Source of the DNA: Verrucomicrobiota bacterium
GTDB lineage: Bacteria > Verrucomicrobiota > Verrucomicrobiia > Opitutales > Opitutaceae
Direction: 5' to 3'
DNA length: 7,605 nucleotides
Assembly (NCBI GenBank): GCA_030916665.1
Contig: JAUPWC010000143.1
Span: 1-7,605 of the forward strand
Positions 1 through 4,854 of the stretch are shown here, piece after piece. The first letter of the stretch is position 1; each line of letters opens with the position of its first letter. Position numbers and translations under genes: made by a program. Under the pieces are notes generated by a model that saw only the letters and a list, made by a program, of their open reading frames with translations, was not told the DNA's origin and did not search any database.

Positions 1-300
1 CGGGAGGAGGAGGTCCTTCTCCAGGCCCCATTCGAGAAACACACCCACGCGCGGATTGATGCCCGTGACCCGCAGGTAAGCCAGCTCGCCTAGTTGGGCC
101 AGCGGCTGCTCCGTCGTCGCCACAAGGCGATCCTCGGAATCGCGATAGACGAACACCTCGACCTTCCCGCCCACGACCGCGCCGGTCGGGATGTAGCGCC
201 CCGGCAGGAGGATTTCGCCCCGCGCCCCGCCATCGAGATATAGCCCCGGCGCCGCCGAGCGGACGACCGTCAGGAGATTGCGTTTGCCGATTTGAGCCAT
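1..300 (-). CDS. CvfB/YitL-family S1 RNA-binding protein (N-terminal part)
   Basis: The reverse strand reads open from ATG at 300 to the left edge, giving the first 100 residues; the C-terminus lies outside the window. The protein begins MAQIGKRNLLTVVRS and shows two S1-like beta-barrel segments. The first is at about residues 5-65 (GEILLPGRYIPTGAVVGGKVEVFVYRDSEDRLVAT region). The second starts near residue 68 with LGELAYLRVTGINPRVGVFL followed by EWGLEKDLLLP. The order of a short S1 unit, 'G..VEVF.Y.D.E.RL.AT', then 'LG....L.V......G.FL.WGL.KDLL.P' is characteristic of the CvfB family as I know it. Those proteins are cytoplasmic and bind RNA, and in staphylococci CvfB affects virulence-gene expression; the role here is unknown. 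No Shine-Dalgarno is visible before the ATG. An intrinsic terminator lies between it and the upstream tRNA, so it should have its own promoter, which I could not identify. Confidence 0.82.
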   Translation of the reverse strand, partial: MAQIGKRNLLTVVRSAAPGLYLDGGARGEILLPGRYIPTGAVVGGKVEVFVYRDSEDRLVATTEQPLAQLGELAYLRVTGINPRVGVFLEWGLEKDLLLP

Positions 301-354
301 GCCACAGGTTGCGCTCTGCGCCGGTCGTTGGGGAGGCAATTCTCTGACAATAAT

Positions 355-385
355 AAGGCCCGCATCGCTTGGATGCGGGCCTTTT
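355..385 (-). terminator. Intrinsic terminator after tRNA-Glu (possibly bidirectional)
   Basis: A perfect 12-bp stem, AAGGCCCGCATC (355-366) and GATGCGGGCCTT (372-383), encloses a 5-base loop. Read on the minus strand it follows the tRNA 3' end by a few bases and is followed by the T-rich run TTATTATTGT. On the plus strand it ends in TTTT, so it could also stop transcription from the other side. It separates the tRNA from the CvfB-like gene. Confidence 0.85.
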
Positions 386-389
386 AGAG

Positions 390-464
390 TGGTGCCCCCA
401 CGGGGAATCGAACCCCGGTTTGAAGAATGAGAATCTCCTGTCCTAGCCGCTAGACGATAGGGGC
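390..464 (-). tRNA. tRNA-Glu, anticodon CTC
   Basis: This is a complete 75-base cloverleaf on the minus strand, including an encoded 3' CCA (392-390). The acceptor arm GCCCCTA (464-458) pairs with TGGGGGC (400-394) with one G-T pair. The D-arm region reads GTCTAGCGGCTAGGAC, as is typical of tRNA-Glu. The anticodon stem GGAGA pairs with TCTTC around the 7-base loop TTCTCAT, placing CTC at plus-strand positions 431-429, so it reads GAG codons. The T arm is CGGGG/CCCCG around TTCGATT. The discriminator base is A. A tRNA-Glu(TTC) must exist elsewhere to read GAA efficiently. A strong terminator follows directly. Confidence 0.96.
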
Positions 465-482
465 GGAAAAATCGAAGGACCA

Positions 483-511
483 AAAAAGCGCACCCGCCGG
501 CCACCCGTCAA
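483..511 (-). promoter_or_regulatory. Possible tRNA-Glu promoter
   Basis: On the minus strand, TTGACG (511-506) matches the sigma-70 -35 box. Seventeen bases further on there is CTTTTT (488-483), a poor -10 box. Transcription would then begin about 10 bases before the tRNA 5' end at 464, which is a sensible distance. The weak -10 makes this tentative. Confidence 0.3.
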
Positions 512-541
512 GCGCGCATTATTCGCTCCGCTCAAGTTGCA

Positions 542-607
542 GTTGGAAGTTTAAGTTTAAGGGTCGGCCCAGAGCACATACCTTAAACTCTCAACTTAAA
601 CTTCAAC
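542..607. repeat. AT-rich imperfect inverted repeat
   Basis: The left arm 542-562 (GTTGGAAGTTTAAG plus TTTAAGG) and right arm 581-607 (CCTTAAAC ... CTTAAACTTCAAC) pair over about 20 bp. The pairing is interrupted by one single-base bulge and one 7-base bulge, and the loop is 18 bases. The arms are strikingly AT-rich against the GC-rich surroundings. It lies between tRNA-Glu and ndk, both on the minus strand, and directly abuts the hairpin at the ndk stop. It is probably a dispersed intergenic element or part of the ndk 3' end; no coding potential is seen. Confidence 0.7.
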
Positions 608-647
608 AGCCTGAGGGAGCTCAGACGTTAAAAAGCTCCTCAGGCTG
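607..647 (-). terminator. Hairpin across the ndk stop codon, probable terminator
   Basis: On the minus strand the last ndk codons supply one arm, CAGCCTGAGGAGCT (647-634), and the sequence at and beyond the TGA stop supplies the other (621-607). This gives a 14-bp stem with one bulged base and a loop of about 12 bases holding the end of the gene. The following bases are TTGAAGTTTAAGTT, which is T-rich but not a clean T run. It may terminate ndk transcription or protect the 3' end of its mRNA. Confidence 0.5.
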
Positions 648-1040
648 GAAGAATCGGGCGAGCTCGATCTTGGCGTTCTCGTCGCTGTCGGAGGCGTGGA
701 CGACGTTCTTCATCATCTCGGTGCCGAAGTCGCCGCGGATCGTGCCCTTGGCGGCTTTGCGTGAGTCCGTGGGGCCGAGGAGGTCGCGGACCTTCTGGAC
801 GCTGTTGTCCCCCTCCAGCGCCATCATGATGACGGGGCGGGAGCTCATGAAGGCCTCGATCTCGGGGTAGAAAGGCTTGCTGGCCACGTGCGCGTAGTGC
901 TCGCGCAGCTTCTCGGGGCTCAGCTTGCCCATCTTGCAACCGACGATGGTGAAGCCGGCCTGCTCAAAACGGTTAAGCACGTTGCCCACATGGCGTTGTT
1001 CCATGCAGTCGGGCTTAAAGATGACGAATGTTCTCTGCAT
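621..1040 (-). CDS. ndk: Nucleoside diphosphate kinase
   Basis: Nucleoside diphosphate kinase transfers the gamma-phosphate of ATP to NDPs and dNDPs through a phosphohistidine, balancing cytoplasmic (d)NTP pools. The protein is 139 residues, the usual length for bacterial Ndk. It opens with MQRTFVIFKPD (conserved Lys9). It carries the active-site block NVVHASDS with the catalytic histidine at residue 115, preceded by the conserved segment LLGPTDSRKAAKGTIRGDFG. The start is taken as ATG at 1040 because homology begins there. An in-frame ATG at 1133 would add 31 residues encoded by intergenic repeat sequence (GGCACCACGAAA family) and is rejected. No Shine-Dalgarno is visible (TCGGCTGCTTAT before the ATG). 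The gene stands alone between long spacers, and a hairpin overlaps its stop codon. Confidence 0.96.
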   Translation of the reverse strand: MQRTFVIFKPDCMEQRHVGNVLNRFEQAGFTIVGCKMGKLSPEKLREHYAHVASKPFYPEIEAFMSSRPVIMMALEGDNSVQKVRDLLGPTDSRKAAKGTIRGDFGTEMMKNVVHASDSDENAKIELARFFQPEELFNV

Positions 1041-1110
1041 ATAAGCAGCCGACCATAGGTCAGCCCGCCCGTTTGGGAAGCCCGGATTTGAGGAATTTTT
1101 GAAAACCAAT

Positions 1111-1141
1111 GGGGCACCACGAAACACAAGCAAGATACGAA
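1111..1141 (+). repeat. GGCACCACGAAA-type intergenic repeat, copy 1
   Basis: The sequence GGGGCACCACGAAACACAAG, followed by CAAGATACGAA, resembles the copies at 7087-7116 (12 bases identical, GGCACCACGAAA) and 1512-1532 on the opposite strand (19 of 21 bases identical). From memory, purine-rich sequences of the type 'CACCACGAAA(T)ACACGAAA' recur between genes in many environmental bacteria, Verrucomicrobiota included; their function is not known to me. Confidence 0.65.
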
Positions 1142-1312
1142 AATGTCGTGACCTGCTGAGGCCCTGACCCGAAGCCGTGCCGGCCGGAAGTCATTCATTC
1201 GAGGCGGCTTCGGCCTACAGGCGCCCGCTTGCAAGCGCTGTGAAACGGTCCGGGCGAAAGGCCGTGCAACCAACCGGAGCGTGCCAAGGTGCTGCCGTCA
1301 AAGAACGTCACT

Positions 1313-1400
1313 GCCGTCATCCTGAGCCCCGCGAAGGATCCAGCTGCATCACCGTCGGCGGACATCATCCTGGATCCTTCACTCCGTTCAGGATGACGGT
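1313..1400. repeat. Large imperfect palindrome, dispersed-repeat type
   Basis: The left arm at 1313-1342 begins with CCGTCATCCTGA and ends with GAAGGATCCA. The right arm at 1371-1400 is TGGATCCTTC ... TCAGGATGACGG. The arms pair over 12 and 10 bp around a mismatched centre and enclose a 28-base loop. I recognise the 'CGTCATCCTGAG...GAAGGATCC' pattern as a common intergenic inverted repeat in several bacterial phyla (recall, not a search). It lies alone in the ndk-photolyase spacer. Confidence 0.75.
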
Positions 1401-1469
1401 TTCGAGAGTGTGGAGGGGACTGCGACCGGCGGGCCCAGCGGTCCCGCCCTACCTTTGGTATCTCATCCC

Positions 1470-1532
1470 TTTTCGTGTCTTTCGTGCCGGCCAGCCATAG
1501 GCTCGGCGACGGCTGGTGTTTAGTGGTGCCCC
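1470..1532 (-). repeat. GGCACCAC-type intergenic repeat, copy 2, just after the photolyase stop
   Basis: On the minus strand, 1532-1512 reads GGGGCACCACTAAACACCAG, differing at two of 21 positions from copy 1. It starts nine bases beyond the photolyase stop codon. It is followed by a related CACGAAAGACACGAAA segment (1486-1471). CCAGCC (1491-1496) and GGCTGG (1511-1516) can form a short hairpin between the two, which might contribute to ending the photolyase transcript; there is no T run. Confidence 0.6.
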
Positions 1533-1540
1533 TCTCCGGT

Positions 1541-2995
1541 TCATACGGGCCTGGCTCGGATCGTTTGCAACGCGGCCAGCGCGGCGGTCCGCGCTTCCGC
1601 GTGGTCAACGATGGGGAGCGGGTAGGTCCGGCCGAGGGTAACGCCGGCTTGCGCGAGCACCGTCATCGGCGCATCCCACGGACTGTGGATGAACTCCGTG
1701 GGCAGCTTCGCCAGTTCCGGCACCCAGCGGCGGACATAGGCGCCCTCGGGGTCGAACTTCGCGCCCTGCAGCATCGGGTTGAAGATCCGGAAATACGGTG
1801 CCGCATCGGCCCCGCAGCCCGCGGTCCATTGCCAGCCGAGCGTGTTGCTCGCGAGGTCGGCGTCCACGAGCGTGTCCCAGAACCAGTCGGCGCCGGCCTG
1901 CCAAGAGAGGCGCAGGTGCTTCACGAGAAACGACGCCACGATCATGCGCACGCGGTTGTGCATCCAGCCGGTCGTCCAGAGCTGCCGCATGCCGGCGTCC
2001 ACGATCGGGTATCCGGTGCGCCCCCGCTGCCAGGCCCGCCGTTGCGGCGCATCGCTCCGCCAGGGAAAGGCCCCGAACTCCGTCCGCAGCGGCGCCTCCG
2101 GCGTGTGCGGGAAATGGAACAGCAGGTGATGAGCGAACTCCCGCCAGCCCACCTCGCTGAGGAAAACCTGCGCGCCCCGGCTCGGCGGAAACACGCCGCT
2201 GCCCTTCGCCGACGCCTTCACCGCGGCCCACACCTGACGCGGCCCGAGGTCGCCGAAGTGCAGATACGGCGACAGCGCCGAGGTGCCGTGCACATCGGGC
2301 CGGTTGCGCTGCTCGCCGTAGCCGTCCATCGCCGACGCGATGAATTTCTTGAGGCGCCGCTGCGCGCCGGCCTCGCCCGGTTCCCACGCTTGCGCGAACC
2401 CGGCATCCCAGGCGATTTCCGGGAGCAGGTTGAGTTCTCCCAGCGCGAGGGAATGCGGCCAGGTTTCGGGAGCGGGCAGCGTTTTGAGCGGCAGCCGCAC
2501 GGGCTCCTCGACCTTGAGAGAGAGACAGTGCTTCCAGAAAGGCGTGAACACCTGGAAGGGGCCGCCGGCCTTATTCTGCACGGTGTGCGGCTCGAACAGC
2601 AACGCGGCGTTGAAACTCTTCGCCTCCACGCCGAGACCGGCCTTCAGCTCCTTGTCGCGGGCGATGACCGCCGGCTCGTAGCGGCGGTTCCAGTAAACGG
2701 CGTCGGCGCCCGTGGACTTGATCAGGCCGCGCAAGACGGCTGCGCCTTCGCCTCGCGCCAGCACCAGCTGCGAGCCTCGCTCGCGTAGCGCATCCGCGAG
2801 GGCCGCCAGCGATTGATGCAGCCACCAGCGCGAAGCACCGCCCATCGGCCAACGGCCTTCCGCGGCATCATCAAGGATGAACACCGGCACCACCGCCCCA
2901 CCCCGTGCCACCGCCGCCGCGAGCGCCGGGTTGTCCTGCAAGCGCAGGTCCTGACGAAACCAGACGATGGTGGAATAAGGCGAGGCGGATACCAT
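1541..2995 (-). CDS. Deoxyribodipyrimidine photolyase (cryptochrome/photolyase family)
   Basis: This is a light-driven DNA repair enzyme that splits UV-induced pyrimidine dimers using reduced FAD and an antenna chromophore. The protein is 484 residues, normal for a class I type enzyme. The N-terminal antenna domain begins with TIVWFRQDLRLQDNPAL (residues 9-25). The C-terminal FAD domain carries WREF (284-287), RTGYPIVDAGMRQL (326-339), GWMHNRVRM (343-351) and DADLASNTLGWQW (378-390). The electron-transfer tryptophans of E. coli PhrB (306, 359, 382) align with W312, W365 and W388, and the FAD-contacting Asn378 with N384, so it should be active. The antenna type (folate or deazaflavin) cannot be read from the sequence. 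Specificity for CPD rather than (6-4) lesions is inferred from overall likeness to class I enzymes. The ATG at 2995 lacks a Shine-Dalgarno. No other repair gene is adjacent. Confidence 0.93.
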   Translation of the reverse strand: MVSASPYSTIVWFRQDLRLQDNPALAAAVARGGAVVPVFILDDAAEGRWPMGGASRWWLHQSLAALADALRERGSQLVLARGEGAAVLRGLIKSTGADAVYWNRRYEPAVIARDKELKAGLGVEAKSFNAALLFEPHTVQNKAGGPFQVFTPFWKHCLSLKVEEPVRLPLKTLPAPETWPHSLALGELNLLPEIAWDAGFAQAWEPGEAGAQRRLKKFIASAMDGYGEQRNRPDVHGTSALSPYLHFGDLGPRQVWAAVKASAKGSGVFPPSRGAQVFLSEVGWREFAHHLLFHFPHTPEAPLRTEFGAFPWRSDAPQRRAWQRGRTGYPIVDAGMRQLWTTGWMHNRVRMIVASFLVKHLRLSWQAGADWFWDTLVDADLASNTLGWQWTAGCGADAAPYFRIFNPMLQGAKFDPEGAYVRRWVPELAKLPTEFIHSPWDAPMTVLAQAGVTLGRTYPLPIVDHAEARTAALAALQTIRARPV

Positions 2996-3045
2996 TGATG
3001 ATTAAACGCATGAGGCGGCGCGGCGGATGCGGCGGAATCGGTCTT

Positions 3046-3180
3046 TTGCAGGGTCGGGCCTTGGCCCGACCTGGCGAAGGGAGAGAAAGCCCCTCAAATC
3101 CATCATCTGGTAGGGCCCGACCTCCGGGCGGGCCGGGCGTTGGCGGATGTTGCCGGGCCGCCCGGAGGTCGGCCCCACCC
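3046..3180. repeat. Cluster of GC-rich palindromes between glgA and the photolyase gene
   Basis: The first element, GGTCGGGCC TT GGCCCGACC (3052-3071), is a 9-bp stem with a 2-base loop. The second is a longer hairpin in which CGACCTCCGGGCGG (3118-3131) pairs perfectly with CCGCCCGGAGGTCG (3158-3171), extended by further paired GGCC bases. Both share the word GGCCCGACCT (3063-3072 and 3114-3123), so they appear to be copies of one unit. They occupy most of the 220-base gap between two minus-strand genes. Neither is followed by a T run, so they look more like REP-type elements than terminators. Confidence 0.75.
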
Positions 3181-3215
3181 TTTCGCCCTGTGCGCGTCTC
3201 TTCGAACACCCAACC

Positions 3216-4721
3216 TCACAGCGCGTTCGCGTAGAGCTCCTCGTAGGCGGCGACCGCGGTCTTCCACGAGAAATCCCGGCGCATGGCGCGACGCTGCACT
3301 TCGGCGTATTTCGCCTTGTCGGCGTAGAGCGCGAGCGCGCGGCGCAGCCCGGCGTTGAAGGCCTCCTGCGTGGGCGGAAACATGATGCCGGTGCCGGCCG
3401 CGGGCTCGGCGTCGATATCGACCACGGTGTCCACCAGTCCGCCGACGCGCGACACGAGCGGCACGGTGCCGTAGGCTTGGCTATACATCTGGTTCAGGCC
3501 GCAGGGCTCGAAGAGCGAGGGCATGAGAAAGAAATCCGAACCCGCCTCGACGAGGTGGCTCATCGCCTCGTCGTGTTTCACGAACACGCCGATCTTGTCG
3601 GGATGCCGCGCGGCCAGGGCGCGGACAGCCTCCTCGTATTTTTTCTCGCCGCCGCCGAGCACGACGAGCCGGCAGTCTTCTTGGGCGAAAAAATCCTCCG
3701 CGCCGAGCACCAGGTCGAGGCCCTTGCTCGGGGTGAAGCGGCAGACCATGCCGAACAAAGGTCCGGTAACGCCGCCGTTCGCGGCCACCGGCATCGGTGG
3801 GGTTGTGTTGCCGGAGCGCCGGCGCGAGGGCGGCTTCGGGCTCCAGCCGAATTCCTGCAGGAGCCGCTCGCGGCAGAGCGCCTTGCCGGCGATGTTCTCG
3901 ACGCTAAAGCGCGCGGGCAGGCTGGCATCGGTCGCGGGGTTCCACACCGCCGTGTCGATGCCGTTGATGAGGCCATGCAGGTCCACGACGCGCGTGCCGA
4001 TGATGCCGTCCATGCCGTTGCCGAACTCCGGCGTCTGGATCTCCTGCGCGTAGCGCGGGCTCACGGTCGTGACGAGGTCGGCGAAGACGATGCCGCCCTT
4101 CATCATGCACATCTGGTCGTAATACTCTAGACCGTCGATGCCCATGAGTTCGTCAGGCAGGTTCGTGAGCGCGTAGGATTTCCTCGGGAAAATGCCTTGA
4201 TAGGCGATGTTGTGGATCGTGAAGACGGTCTTCAGCGCGAGCGTGACACCGTAGCGCTGCTCCGCATGGCGCACGAAGAGCGGCAGCAGGCCAGCCTGCC
4301 AGTCGTGGCAATGCACGATGTCGGCCTTGAAGTCGGTCAGGCGCAGCAGTTCCGCCACGGCTTTCTGGAAAAAGATGAAGCGCGCGTCGTTGTCGTCGTA
4401 GTCGCGCTCGCCGGTCCAGTAAGGCAGGCGACGGTCGAAATATTCCTCGCGGCAGATGAGAAACAGGGTGAGGCCGGGGCGCGGCTTCAGCGTGTAGACA
4501 TCGCCCGCGAGAAAGGCGTCGCCCATCTCGATCTTCAGGCGGTGGGTGAGTTCGGCGTGCTTGGCGTGCGGCCCGTCGAACACCGAGCGATAGCCCGGCA
4601 TGAACACGGCCACCTCATGGCCGCGATCCACCAGCGTCCCGCCCAGCGCCGCCACCATGTCGGCCAGTCCTCCGGTCTTGAGATACGGGAACACTTCGCT
4701 GGCGGCATGGGCAATTCGCAT
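3216..4721 (-). CDS. glgA: Glycogen synthase (ADP-glucose, GT5 family)
   Basis: GlgA extends alpha-1,4-glucan chains from ADP-glucose in the cytoplasm during glycogen synthesis. The protein is 501 residues, slightly longer than the E. coli enzyme (477). The N-terminal GT5 domain starts at residue 1 with MRIAHAASEVFPYLKTGGLAD, where K15-TGG binds ADP-glucose. HCHDWQAGLLP (137-147) and FTIHNIAYQGIF (167-178) follow. The C-terminal domain contains CRFTPSKGLD with R328 and K333, and the catalytic-loop motif PSLFEPCGLNQMY with E405. About 22-25 extra residues rich in Pro, Arg and Gly (near 295-319) sit between the two domains. The ATG at 4721 starts exactly at the family N-terminus, with only a weak AGGG upstream. 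The gene diverges from rnr, and no other glycogen gene is in the window. Confidence 0.96.
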   Translation of the reverse strand: MRIAHAASEVFPYLKTGGLADMVAALGGTLVDRGHEVAVFMPGYRSVFDGPHAKHAELTHRLKIEMGDAFLAGDVYTLKPRPGLTLFLICREEYFDRRLPYWTGERDYDDNDARFIFFQKAVAELLRLTDFKADIVHCHDWQAGLLPLFVRHAEQRYGVTLALKTVFTIHNIAYQGIFPRKSYALTNLPDELMGIDGLEYYDQMCMMKGGIVFADLVTTVSPRYAQEIQTPEFGNGMDGIIGTRVVDLHGLINGIDTAVWNPATDASLPARFSVENIAGKALCRERLLQEFGWSPKPPSRRRSGNTTPPMPVAANGGVTGPLFGMVCRFTPSKGLDLVLGAEDFFAQEDCRLVVLGGGEKKYEEAVRALAARHPDKIGVFVKHDEAMSHLVEAGSDFFLMPSLFEPCGLNQMYSQAYGTVPLVSRVGGLVDTVVDIDAEPAAGTGIMFPPTQEAFNAGLRRALALYADKAKYAEVQRRAMRRDFSWKTAVAAYEELYANAL

Positions 4722-4854
4722 GTTGCAACCCTACAACCCCATGCGCACGTTGCGACCAGAAAATCCCGGCATCTCCCCGCTCTTTGCCTGTCATCGCGAG
4801 CCCCGCCCAGCGGGCGTGGCAATCCCACCAAACGGTCATGCGGTCCCGTCCTCC
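4722..4854. other. Divergent glgA-rnr intergenic region
   Basis: These 133 bases must hold promoters for both genes, unless transcripts start further away. I could not pick a convincing -35/-10 pair on either strand. The 8-base palindrome GTTGCAAC lies directly against the glgA start (4722-4729). The rnr-proximal half is occupied by a dispersed-type repeat listed separately. Confidence 0.6.
4787..4842 (+). repeat. Dispersed-type repeat in the rnr leader
   Basis: The segment begins CTGTCATCGCGAGCCCCG (4789-4806) and continues with GGGCGTGGCAATCCCACC (4813-4830). It resembles a widespread intergenic element of the form 'GTCATTGCGAG...GTGGCAATCC' that I know from several bacterial phyla (recall, not a search). 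A small hairpin, CGCCC AGC GGGCG, lies in the middle. When read in the rnr frame it gives the peptide CHREPRPAGVAIP, a translation familiar from mis-annotated copies of this element. It ends about 12 bases before the rnr ATG. Confidence 0.7.

Larger units (their letters stand above)
1041..1540. other. 500-base intergenic spacer between ndk and the photolyase gene
   Basis: I see no convincing gene on either strand; the short open frames here have no recognisable protein features. The spacer should hold the ndk promoter, probably near the AT-rich stretch 1090-1110, but no clear -35/-10 pair can be named. It contains an inverted pair of 21-base GGCACCAC-type repeats (1111-1131 and 1512-1532), a 9-bp inverted repeat CCGAAGCCG/CGGCTTCGG (1169-1177 and 1205-1213), the 12-base palindrome CGCTTGCAAGCG (1226-1237), a large imperfect palindrome (1313-1400), and a TTTCGTGTCTTTCGTG motif (1471-1486). 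Confidence 0.7.

Noticed and set aside
1041..1133. An upstream in-frame extension of ndk by 31 codons
   Set aside because: Ndk proteins start at MQRTFVIFKP; the extra residues come from intergenic repeat sequence.
1111..1532. A MITE-like transposable unit with inverted ends
   Set aside because: No target-site duplication is visible (AACCAAT on the left, TCTCCGG on the right), and the same motif occurs singly elsewhere, so independent repeats are more likely.
1475..2788. A 437-codon plus-strand open frame opposite the photolyase gene
   Set aside because: Arg/Gly/Pro-rich translation without motifs, lying over a clearly functional photolyase; a codon-bias shadow.
3113..3175. The GC-rich hairpin as an intrinsic terminator for glgA
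   Set aside because: No T run follows on either strand and the stem is much longer than usual; a REP-type element fits better, though it could still slow or stop polymerase.
3147..4130. A 327-codon plus-strand open frame opposite glgA
   Set aside because: No domain signal; it overlaps conserved glgA coding sequence and a palindromic spacer.
4600..4854. An upstream in-frame extension of rnr by 85 codons
   Set aside because: It would overlap the 5' end of glgA on the other strand and translate a dispersed repeat; RNase R homology begins only after ATG 4855.
4722..4854. Sigma-70 promoters for glgA and rnr
   Set aside because: No pair of -35 and -10 boxes with acceptable spacing stood out on either strand.
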